A DNA stretch of 64,000 nucleotides from Corallococcus sp. AS-1-6 (GTDB lineage: Bacteria > Myxococcota > Myxococcia > Myxococcales > Myxococcaceae). The stretch lies in assembly GCF_020037015.1 (NCBI RefSeq), contig NZ_JAIQDE010000005.1, positions 62,001-126,000 of the forward strand. Reading direction: 5' to 3'. Positions 35,323-41,901 of the stretch are shown here, one piece after another (position 1 is the first letter of the stretch; each line of letters begins with the position of its first letter). The notes beneath the pieces were generated by a model, which had not been told where the DNA came from, did no database searches, and was given only the letters and a program-made list of their open reading frames with translations. The position numbers and the translations under genes are program-made.

Positions 35323-36591
35323 CTACGCGCGCCCGCGGAGCATGAAATCCCAGTACAGGCGCGGCAACCCGTACTTCTTGAGCAGCCACATGTCGCGGCG
35401 CTCCACGAAGGTGTTGATGAACGGGATGCTCGGCGCGGGCTTGCCGTCGTAGTCGAACTCGGCGAGCAGCATCTTCCCGTAGCCGGTCACCAGGGGGCAG
35501 GAGGCGTAGCCGTCGTACCGGGCGGTGAGGGGCTTCCCCGCCATCACCGCGAGCAGGTTCTCCACCAGCACCGGCGCCTCCGCCCGGATGGCCGCCCCCG
35601 TGCGGGACGTGGGCAGGTCGCTCGCGTCACCGATGGCGAAGACGTTCGGATGGTCCGGGTGCTGGAGCGTGTGCTTGTCGGCCTTGAGCCACCCCGCGTT
35701 CGGGCCGTCCTTGTGGGCGAGCGGGCTCGCCTTGATGAAGTCGGGCGCGCTCTGCGGCGGCGTGACGTGCAGCATGTCGTAGCCCAGCGTCACCCGCTCC
35801 TCGCCGCCCTCCCGCTTCACCGCGAAGACCGCCTCCCGCTGGTCGGGGCGCACCTCGACCAGGTTGTGGCAGAAGTGCGTCTCGATGTCGTAGCGCTTCA
35901 CCACGCCCTCGAGCACGTCCGCGAACGGCTTCACCCCGAAGATGGCCTTGCCCCCCGAGCCGAACACGACGCGCGACTTCCCGGCGAGCCCGCTGCGGCG
36001 CAGGTGGTCCGCCACCAGGTACATGATCTTCTGCGGCGCCCCCGCGCACTTCACCGGCGTGGCCGGGTGCGTGAACAGCGCCGTCCCGCCCTGGAACGCA
36101 CGCACCATCTCCCACGTCTTCGGCGCGAGCTTGAAGTCGTAGTTGCTGGAAACGAAGGGCGTCTCCAGCGCCTCGCGCAGGCCCTTCACCTTGTCCCAGT
36201 CCAGTTGGATGCCCGGGGCGACCACCAGGAAGTCATAGGACAGACACAGCCCGCCCCGCGTGCGCACCTCCTGCCGCACCGGATCCACCTCCTCCGCACG
36301 GTCCTGGATCCACTGCGTCCCCTTCGGGATGTAGTCGGCCTCCGGCCGCACGGTGCTCGCGATGTCCGCGGCGCCGCCGCCCACCAGCGTCCACAGCGGC
36401 TGGTAGTAGTGGTGGGCCGAGGGCTCGATGATCGCGACGCCCTGCACGCCCTTGCGCTTCAGCCGCGCGGCGACGGTGAGCCCCGCCGTGCCTCCGCCGA
36501 TGATGAGCACCCGGTGCCGCTCGGACGCGCGAGCGGGCGTGGCGGAGGGCGGCTGGCCCTGGAGCTGCTCCTGGGGATGGGACACGTTCAT
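35323..36591 (-). CDS. sqr: Sulfide:quinone oxidoreductase
   Basis: 422 residues. N-terminal FAD site HRVLIIGGGTAGLTVAARLKRKG; SQR-type landmarks IEPSAHHYYQPLWTLVGGG, TPVKCAGAPQKIMYLVADHLRR (one redox Cys), FGVKPFADVLEGVVKRYDIETHF, VFAIGDASDLPTSRTGAAIRAEAPVLVENL and YDGYASCPLVTGYGKMLLAEFDY (second Cys). It oxidises sulfide at the membrane, passing electrons to quinone and sulfane sulfur to a thiol. The protein resembles the mitochondrial SQRDL type. Promoter element at 36616-36645, 24 bases before its ATG. Confidence 0.93.
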   Translation of the reverse strand: MNVSHPQEQLQGQPPSATPARASERHRVLIIGGGTAGLTVAARLKRKGVQGVAIIEPSAHHYYQPLWTLVGGGAADIASTVRPEADYIPKGTQWIQDRAEEVDPVRQEVRTRGGLCLSYDFLVVAPGIQLDWDKVKGLREALETPFVSSNYDFKLAPKTWEMVRAFQGGTALFTHPATPVKCAGAPQKIMYLVADHLRRSGLAGKSRVVFGSGGKAIFGVKPFADVLEGVVKRYDIETHFCHNLVEVRPDQREAVFAVKREGGEERVTLGYDMLHVTPPQSAPDFIKASPLAHKDGPNAGWLKADKHTLQHPDHPNVFAIGDASDLPTSRTGAAIRAEAPVLVENLLAVMAGKPLTARYDGYASCPLVTGYGKMLLAEFDYDGKPAPSIPFINTFVERRDMWLLKKYGLPRLYWDFMLRGRA

Positions 36592-36615
36592 TCTCCATGC
36601 AAGGGGTCCGCAAGG

Positions 36616-36645
36616 TATGAGCCAGGGCAGGACGAAAAGGATTCA
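36616..36645 (-). promoter_or_regulatory. Shared ECF-like promoter element, copy 1 (sulfide:quinone oxidoreductase)
   Basis: Read on the minus strand: TGAATCC, 15 bases beginning TTTTC, then GGCTC and ATA. The same two blocks with the same 15-base spacing occur at 37565-37594 and 37702-37731, each ahead of a sulfur gene and pointing into it. Spacing suits an ECF -35/-10 pair. Confidence 0.7.
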
Positions 36646-36654
36646 CCCCCGGCG

Positions 36655-37119
36655 CTACGGAGTGGGCGTCGCGCCCAGGCCCGGACTCCTCCCCGCGGTC
36701 GCACCGCGCCGCGTTTGCAGCACCTGGGCCAGGTACATGCCGGCGAACATGGCGGGCACGAAGACGAGCACCCCCGAGGCGCCGCTGGCCAGCGAGGTGA
36801 GCGCCGGACCGGGGCAGTAGCCGCCCAGCCCCCAGCCCACGCCGAAGAGGGCCGAACCCACGAGCAGCTTCCGGTCCAGCTTGCTGACGGAGAAGGTGGG
36901 GAACTTCGCGGCGAACAGGGGCCGCTCGCGCTTGTGGATGAGGGGCCGCAGCGCCGCGTGCACGGCGACGGCGCCGCCCATCACGAACGCGAGCCGGAAG
37001 TCCCAGGCGCCCGCGATGTCGAGGAAGCCGAGGACGTTGGCCGGATCCGTCATGCCGCCGAGGCCCAGGCCAAGGGCGAAGAGGAGGCCGCTGAGGAATG
37101 CACTGAGGTTGGGACGCAT
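36655..37119 (-). CDS. YeeE/YedE-family membrane protein (DUF6691 half)
   Basis: 154 residues from the ATG at 37119. About four helices; motifs [31 protein letters not shown] and [14 protein letters not shown] are those of the second half of split YeeE/YedE sulfur transporters (PmpB type). The conserved Cys of GGYCPGP is thought to pass sulfur. Follows the other half gene by 13 bases; together they should import thiosulfate or a related sulfur species. Confidence 0.9.
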   Translation of the reverse strand: MRPNLSAFLSGLLFALGLGLGGMTDPANVLGFLDIAGAWDFRLAFVMGGAVAVHAALRPLIHKRERPLFAAKFPTFSVSKLDRKLLVGSALFGVGWGLGGYCPGPALTSLASGASGVLVFVPAMFAGMYLAQVLQTRRGATAGRSPGLGATPTP

Positions 37120-37132
37120 GGGAGGGCTTTCT

Positions 37133-37558
37133 TTAGAGGACGTGACGGACCAGGAAGACGGTGAGGATGCCGGTGGCCATGAAGGTGAGCGTGGCCGCGA
37201 TGGAGCGGGCCGAGCCGCGGCTGACGCCGCAGACGCCGTGCCCGCTGGTGCAGCCGTTGCCCAGCCGCGAGCCGAACCCGACCAACAGTCCGGCCACCCC
37301 CAGCAGCAGGGCACCGCCCGTGCCCAGGGACGCGGGGGCCGGGAACGAGCCGGGGCGCACCACCACCAGCAGCAGGCCGCCGGTGAGCAGGCCGGCGAGG
37401 AAGAGCACGCGCCAGGCGATGTCGCCGCGCACGGGGGCCAGCAGCGAGCCCACCACGCCGCTGATGCCAGCCACCCGGCCGTTGGCCAGCAGGAGGAGGG
37501 AGGCGCTCAACCCGATGAGCGCCCCGCCGAGGAGAGGAAGGGGGATGGAGGAAGTCAT
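37133..37558 (-). CDS. YeeE/YedE-family membrane protein (TsuA-like half)
   Basis: 141 residues, four helices, with the signature [23 protein letters not shown] near residue 100; its cysteines are the sulfur-relay residues of TsuA/YeeE. First gene of a two-gene minus-strand operon. The shared promoter element ends only six bases before the ATG, and no ribosome site precedes the ATG, so its transcript may be leaderless. Confidence 0.92.
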   Translation of the reverse strand: MTSSIPLPLLGGALIGLSASLLLLANGRVAGISGVVGSLLAPVRGDIAWRVLFLAGLLTGGLLLVVVRPGSFPAPASLGTGGALLLGVAGLLVGFGSRLGNGCTSGHGVCGVSRGSARSIAATLTFMATGILTVFLVRHVL

Positions 37559-37564
37559 GTCCCG

Positions 37565-37594
37565 TGAGAGCCAGGGGCCGGTGAAGAGGATTCA
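37565..37594 (-). promoter_or_regulatory. Shared ECF-like promoter element, copy 2 (YeeE/YedE operon)
   Basis: Minus-strand TGAATCC, 15-base spacer beginning TCTTC, GGCTC, TCA. The downstream end of the element is six bases from the ATG at 37558. Confidence 0.7.
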
Positions 37595-37701
37595 GCCCGG
37601 GATCCTGCCGGGGGAGGTCCGCTCAAAGCGAGGGGGCACGCCCCCGCGCGCCCGGCCGCCCCGCCCGGCCTCCGCGCGCCGCATCCTGAACGGGGAAGGC
37701 C

Positions 37702-37731
37702 TGAATCCTTTTTCCCGTCCCCCGGCTCTCA
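37702..37731 (+). promoter_or_regulatory. Shared ECF-like promoter element, copy 3 (MBL-rhodanese-TauE operon)
   Basis: Plus-strand TGAATCC, 15-base spacer beginning TTTTT, GGCTC, TCA, 18 bases before the ATG at 37750; an AGGAGG ribosome site lies between. Divergent from copy 2, about 110 bases away. Confidence 0.7.
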
Positions 37732-37749
37732 TGGACAGGAGGCGACGAC

Positions 37750-38451
37750 ATGATTTTCCGCCAGCTTTTCGACCCAGAGTCCTCGACGTACACCTATCTC
37801 CTCGGCGACGAAGCAACCCGCCAGGCCGTCCTCATCGACCCGGTGCTCGAGCAGGTCGACCGGGACCTGAAGCTGGTGGGCGAGCTGGGGCTTACCCTCA
37901 CCCACGTCTTCGACACCCACGTGCACGCGGACCACGTCACCGCGTCCGGCGTGCTGCGCGAGCGCACGCAGGCCACGGTGGTGGGGGGTGTGGGAGGCGC
38001 GGCCTGCGCCAACGTCCAGGCACGGCACGGGGACGAGGTGCGCGTCGGGCAGCTCGTCTTCAAGGTGCTCGCCACCCCGGGCCACACGGACGACAGCCTC
38101 AGCTATCTGCTGGGGGACCGCGTCTTCACCGGGGACGCGCTGCTCGTCCGCGGCAACGGCCGCACCGACTTCCAGAATGGAAACGCGAGCCAGCTCTACG
38201 ACAGCCTCACGCGCGTCCTCTTCAGCCTGCCGGACGACACGCTCGTCTATCCCGCGCACGACTACCACGGGCACATGGCGACGAGCATCGGGGAGGAGAA
38301 GCGGCACAATCCGCGCGTGGCCGGCAAGAGCCGGGAGGAGTTCATCCACATCATGGAGAACCTCCACCTGCCCAAGCCCAAGAAGATCGACATCGCCGTC
38401 CCCGCCAACCGCGCCTGTGGCCACACGGCGCCCGCACCGCAGGGAGCCTGA
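37750..38451 (+). CDS. MBL-fold persulfide dioxygenase-like enzyme (ETHE1 type), copy 2
   Basis: 233 residues with the same metal motifs as copy 1 (THVHADH, TPGHTDDS, FTGDALLVRGNGRTDF, PAHDYHGH). It would oxidise the persulfide made by the quinone oxidoreductase to sulfite. First gene of an operon with rhodanese (one base away) and TauE/SafE. Differences from copy 1 cluster in residues 71-110 and the last ten, away from the metal site. Confidence 0.9.
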   Translation: MIFRQLFDPESSTYTYLLGDEATRQAVLIDPVLEQVDRDLKLVGELGLTLTHVFDTHVHADHVTASGVLRERTQATVVGGVGGAACANVQARHGDEVRVGQLVFKVLATPGHTDDSLSYLLGDRVFTGDALLVRGNGRTDFQNGNASQLYDSLTRVLFSLPDDTLVYPAHDYHGHMATSIGEEKRHNPRVAGKSREEFIHIMENLHLPKPKKIDIAVPANRACGHTAPAPQGA

Positions 38452-38452
38452 C

Positions 38453-38773
38453 ATGACCGCCCTCCCCTACCAGGACCTCCCCCCTTCACGGTTGGACACG
38501 CTCGGCCCGGAGGTGCGCCGCATCGACGTGCGCGAGCCGGATGAGTACACCGGCCCGCTGGGCCACCTGCCCGGAGCGGAGCTCGTCCCGCTGGGCACGC
38601 TGGAGGCGGCGTCCGCGTCGTGGCCGCGTGAACAACCGCTGCTGCTCATCTGCCGTTCGGGCAACCGCTCCGCGAAGGCGGCGCAGGCGCTGGCCCGCGG
38701 CGGCTTCCAACACCTCTACAACCTGGCGGGCGGAATGCTCGCAGTGCGCGAGACGCTCGCGCCCCAGGGCTGA
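38453..38773 (+). CDS. Rhodanese-domain sulfurtransferase
   Basis: 106 residues, single rhodanese domain: RRIDVREPDEYTGPLGHLPGA and the active loop ICRSGNRSAKAA with C68. It moves sulfane sulfur between thiols and acceptors such as sulfite or glutathione, fitting between persulfide dioxygenase and exporter. Starts one base after the MBL stop. Confidence 0.93.
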   Translation: MTALPYQDLPPSRLDTLGPEVRRIDVREPDEYTGPLGHLPGAELVPLGTLEAASASWPREQPLLLICRSGNRSAKAAQALARGGFQHLYNLAGGMLAVRETLAPQG

Positions 38774-38802
38774 AAGCGCGCACCGCGCTGGAAACGGATC
38801 CC

Positions 38803-39630
38803 ATGCCCATCCTCGGCTTCTCTCTCGCGGCCCTCATCGGCCTGTCGCTCGGCCTGCTCGGCGGCGGCGGCTCCATCATCACCGTCCCCATCCTGGTGTA
38901 CGTCCTGGGCTTCGGGGCCAAGGAGTCCATCGCCATGGGGCTGGCCGTGGTGGGCGTCACCAGCCTCTTCGGCGCGGCGAGCCACTGGCGCCGGGGCAAC
39001 GTCCAGCTCCGGTCGGCGCTCGTCTTCGGCGCGGTGGCCATGGCGGGCACCTACGCGGGCGCGCGGCTGTCCGCCTTCGTCTCGGGGACGTTTCAGTTGC
39101 TGCTCTTCGCCACGGTGATGCTGGTGGCCGCCTTCTTCATGTTCCGCAACGGCCGCAAGGAGGCGGCCCTCGCGGCGCGCCACCAGACCGCGCCCATCCC
39201 GGAGCCCCGCAAGGCGTCCTTCCCCCTGATGGCGGGGGCCGCCCTTGGAGTGGGAGGGCTCACGGGACTGGTGGGAGTGGGCGGCGGCTTCCTCATCGTC
39301 CCCGCGCTGGTGTTGCTGGTGGGGCTGCCCATGAAGCAGGCGGTGGGAACGAGCCTGCTCGTCATCGCCCTCAACTCCTTCGTGGGTTTCGCCGGCTACC
39401 TGGGCCACGTGGAGGTGCCCTGGCTCTACCTGGGAATCTTCACGGCCATCGCCGTGGCCGGGATCCTCCTGGGCACCTGGGCGTCGCACTACGTCTCGCA
39501 AGCGGCGCTCAAGCGGGCCTTCTCCGTCTTCCTCGTCGTGATGGGCGTCTTCATCTTCTTCAAGAACCGGGAAGCGCTGACGAGCCCGGGGAACGCGCAC
39601 GCGGCCCAGGTCGCACCGCAAGCACGCTGA
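38803..39630 (+). CDS. TauE/SafE-family sulfite/organosulfonate exporter
   Basis: 275 residues, about eight helices in two similar halves: [22 protein letters not shown] and [44 protein letters not shown] are the repeated signatures. It likely removes sulfite formed by the dioxygenase. Last gene of the operon; the minus-strand remnant described next begins right after it. Confidence 0.93.
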   Translation: MPILGFSLAALIGLSLGLLGGGGSIITVPILVYVLGFGAKESIAMGLAVVGVTSLFGAASHWRRGNVQLRSALVFGAVAMAGTYAGARLSAFVSGTFQLLLFATVMLVAAFFMFRNGRKEAALAARHQTAPIPEPRKASFPLMAGAALGVGGLTGLVGVGGGFLIVPALVLLVGLPMKQAVGTSLLVIALNSFVGFAGYLGHVEVPWLYLGIFTAIAVAGILLGTWASHYVSQAALKRAFSVFLVVMGVFIFFKNREALTSPGNAHAAQVAPQAR

Positions 39631-39639
39631 GCGGCTCCA

Positions 39640-39860
39640 GGCGCCCACTTCCCAGTGTTTTCAGCGCCTGCCCTGCCTCGAAGGTGAAGAATCCCTTCCG
39701 CTGCGCCACCTCCGCCAGAACAGCCTTGGCTTCAGCGGTCCGATAGCGAAGCAAGAATGAAGCAGCCGCGACCCTGACATCGGCCCGCTGATACGTGAAC
39801 AGGCTCACCAGCGCCTCACGCCCTGCATCACCCTGGGCACGAAGCTCCTTGAACGCTTGG
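39640..39860 (-). pseudogene. Remnant of a DUF2019-like gene
   Basis: The minus strand reads AFKELRAQGDAGREALVSLFTYQRADVRVAAASFLLRYRTAEAKAVL...FFTFEAGQALKT, the HEAT-like core of myxobacterial DUF2019 proteins (often immunity-like). The expected N-terminal part is missing at about 39858, where the sequence turns into another gene's fragment on the plus strand, and after QALKT the usual acidic WxLDP ending is lost and the frame runs antisense into the exporter gene. Judged a truncated remnant. Confidence 0.55.
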
Positions 39861-39991
39861 AGGGCGACCGCGCTCGAGAAGAGGTGGCCCGGCTCCGTGA
39901 AGCCCTGACCGACGTGCTGCTGGAGGCCGAGGGGCGACACGACATCATCGCTCGAATCGCCACCTCGGCACTCAGCCTCAACCGTCAGTGA
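39842..39991 (+). pseudogene. C-terminal fragment of an unknown plus-strand gene
   Basis: 49 codons with normal coding character read KLLERLEGDRAREEVARLRE, then ALTDVLLEAEGRHDIIARIA and TSALSLNRQ to TGA at 39989-39991. Upstream in frame the sequence is antisense to the DUF2019 remnant and hits a stop at 39758, so no start is available. It overlaps the stop of the immunity gene by a few bases. Family not recognised; a helical C-terminus of a small protein. Confidence 0.4.
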
Positions 39992-40569
39992 GGCTCGTGC
40001 GGTCCGGTCACACGCTCGAACGAAACACCCAGGTTCCCGACTGCTTCGAGGGCGTTCTTGACCTTCTCCGAGACAATGAACGCCGTCTTGAACTTCTTCA
40101 ACCGGAAGACATGGGCGCCTTCGGTCTTCGCGGGGTCGATTCGCAGCCCGTAGATCCAACGGTACTGACCTGCGAACTCAGGGAAGGTGCCTTCGCGGTA
40201 GTGCTGCACTTCCTCGCACTGCGCTTCGTCCATGGCATCAACCACCTTGGTTGCGTTGACGACGAAGTATCGTTCGGGCTCTCCCTCTAGCGTCACCGGG
40301 AAAAGCTGGACGTCATCTGGAGCCAGTGTCCTGAAGACGTTAGCAATGGCTTCGCTGACGATGGGGGCTTTCTCGATCACGGAGAAGACAAACACCCGCT
40401 TGACGCCTGGATGTGAGATTTGGGTCTTGAGAGGACCGGGGTCTGTCAGGACACGACCATCCGCAAACATCCACGGCTCATCAAAGGCCTCGCCAGAGCC
40501 TCGTGTCGGCGTATCAATGAGCCACTGGGGCACAGCGCCCATCTCAACCCAATAAAATTGACGCTCCAC
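39985..40569 (-). CDS. Imm11-like (DUF1629) immunity protein
   Basis: 194 residues from the GTG at 40569, seven bases after GGGGGGAG, which lies inside the last codons of the toxin gene. FYWVEMGAVPQWLIDTP, RVLTDPGPLKTQISHPGVKRVFVFSVIEKAPIVSEAIANVFR, EGEPERYFVVNATKVVDAMDE and the final FKTAFIVSEKVKNALEAVGNLGVSFERV follow the imm11/DUF1629 pattern. Directly after the nuclease toxin gene with one base between, it should neutralise that toxin. Base composition is visibly less GC-rich than the neighbours. Confidence 0.78.
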   Translation of the reverse strand: MERQFYWVEMGAVPQWLIDTPTRGSGEAFDEPWMFADGRVLTDPGPLKTQISHPGVKRVFVFSVIEKAPIVSEAIANVFRTLAPDDVQLFPVTLEGEPERYFVVNATKVVDAMDEAQCEEVQHYREGTFPEFAGQYRWIYGLRIDPAKTEGAHVFRLKKFKTAFIVSEKVKNALEAVGNLGVSFERVTGPHEPH

Positions 40570-40570
40570 C

Positions 40571-41461
40571 TCAATCTCCCCCCTTCACAACAAGACGTCG
40601 TAGCGGAGAACCGTGCGTCGTCAGCTCGGCGGAAATTCTTGCTAGCTCTTCCTTCAGATTGGCCTGACAAGCCTCAATTGTCCGGCAGCGGCCGACGGCA
40701 TCCTGTAGCCGACTCAAGACCTTCTTGTGATACAACTCGGGATGAGGCCCCTCGTGCCCGTTGAGCCGCACCTTGTTCGCGGCATCATCAAGGCTCATCC
40801 CCGCCTTCTTGAAGATGCGCTCACACAGCGGCGTCCAAGGGCCGCCTGTGGAAGCCGAAACCAGGTTCTTGTTCGTACAGATGTGATGAACCGGGCCCTC
40901 CGAGTCGCCCTGAATACCGCTCGAGTACATCGCGACGGCAGCGGTTGCTCCCGGAGCCAGCGTCACGTTCAGCACTCCAGCCGCGGGCATCGAGATGGAC
41001 GACACCCCACCATTCAGCGCCGTCCCGAGCTGGAATCCCGCCTCGGCTTGTCCTCTGAACACAGCCTGGGGGAAGCCCGGGAGCCGGGGCCCCTGGGCCG
41101 CCATCGCGTTCTTCCCGCCCAGGGCCGCCGTGACGAGCAGCACCAGGACACGCGTGCCGTTTGTACCCAACACCTTTCCGAAACGGTGACCGATGTCCCG
41201 CAGCTCGATGACGCTCGTTGCCCTCTCAGCGTCGTCCCACAGCCGCACGAAGCCCCGGCCCATCTCCCAGACCGGCACCACTCCGAGGTAGGCCAGCAGC
41301 ATTGCCGCGCTGAGCCCCACCTGGCTCAGGGGTGGCGTCGCGAGTCTCGCAAGGACCCGCTCCGCCTCCTCGGAGGAGAAACCCAGCGTGGACGTCGCTG
41401 CCCAGAACCAGAACAGCACCAGCACCAGCACCAGCACCAGCACCAGCCATGGCAGCCGCAT
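40571..41461 (-). CDS. Polymorphic toxin with C-terminal AHH-type nuclease domain (SitA5-like)
   Basis: 296 residues from the ATG at 41461. A hydrophobic N-terminal helix made of a repeated Leu-Val run, then LSAAMLLAYLGVVPVWEMGRGFVRLWDDAERATSVIELRDIGHRFGKVLGTNGTRVLVLLVTAALGGKNAMAAQGPRLPGF, the region common to myxobacterial Sit-type toxins. The last 100 residues hold PVHHICTNKN, KVRLNGHEGPHPELYHKKVLSRLQDAV, the two His motifs of AHH nucleases. No lipobox Cys is seen, unlike classical SitA lipoproteins delivered by TraAB outer-membrane exchange. Paired with the immunity gene. Confidence 0.75.
   Translation of the reverse strand: MRLPWLVLVLVLVLVLFWFWAATSTLGFSSEEAERVLARLATPPLSQVGLSAAMLLAYLGVVPVWEMGRGFVRLWDDAERATSVIELRDIGHRFGKVLGTNGTRVLVLLVTAALGGKNAMAAQGPRLPGFPQAVFRGQAEAGFQLGTALNGGVSSISMPAAGVLNVTLAPGATAAVAMYSSGIQGDSEGPVHHICTNKNLVSASTGGPWTPLCERIFKKAGMSLDDAANKVRLNGHEGPHPELYHKKVLSRLQDAVGRCRTIEACQANLKEELARISAELTTHGSPLRRLVVKGGD
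41414..41446. repeat. Hexanucleotide microsatellite in the toxin signal helix
   Basis: Plus strand CAGCAC repeated 5.5 times. In the toxin frame it encodes alternating Leu-Val, making the hydrophobic helix itself. Any copy change keeps the frame and alters helix length by two residues. Confidence 0.9.
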
Positions 41462-41486
41462 GCGGAACTCCGGAGCGCGGAAAACG

Positions 41487-41523
41487 AAAAAGGCCGGCTG
41501 CCACGAGGGCAACCGGCCTTTTT
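41487..41523. terminator. Strong bidirectional terminator after tRNA-Thr
   Basis: AAAAAGGCCGG (41487-41497) and CCGGCCTTTTT (41513-41523) form an 11-bp stem with an A-run and a T-run on each side, so it works in both directions. It ends the tRNA transcript six bases after the CCA end. Confidence 0.85.
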
Positions 41524-41528
41524 CTTCT

Positions 41529-41604
<76 letters not shown>

Positions 41605-41773
41605 GCACCGAAGGCGGCGCGTAAGTACCATCCGCATCCAGACCCGGCAAGGAGTTTTTCCGCGCCCTTTCAAGCGCCCTCCTCCACGCCCGCTTCTATC
41701 CCCCAGAAGCCCTGACATTCATGACACAGCGCATCTGTTGGGGTGACACACCGCGTCGGCTAAGCCCGCGACT

Positions 41774-41794
41774 TTTCTCCCTAATTTGGAGAAA
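41774..41794. promoter_or_regulatory. 7-7-7 inverted repeat upstream of glutamate dehydrogenase
   Basis: TTTCTCC (41774-41780), spacer CTAATTT, GGAGAAA (41788-41794): a perfect, AT-rich dyad 107 bases before the gdhA start. A second palindrome, CTGGCGCCAG, follows at 41799-41808. The 41605-41901 stretch holds no gene; these dyads are likely regulator sites for gdhA. Confidence 0.5.
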
Positions 41795-41901
41795 TGGCCT
41801 GGCGCCAGACTGGTTGAATCCCCGTGGCGCCTGTGCTCATAAGGGCGCCGCTTTCCCCAGTGGCCCCCATCCGGGTGGGCCCTCAAGGAGCACGTTCCAT
41901 C

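Noticed and set aside
40571-41461. Classical SitA lipoprotein toxin
   Set aside because: The Sit-like middle and AHH nuclease are present, but no lipobox Cys follows the hydrophobic helix, so lipoprotein delivery via TraAB cannot be stated.
41814-41841. A fourth copy of the sulfur promoter element before gdhA
   Set aside because: TGAATCC and GCTCATA are present, but the spacing is about three bases shorter than in the three in-register copies, and gdhA has no sulfur link.
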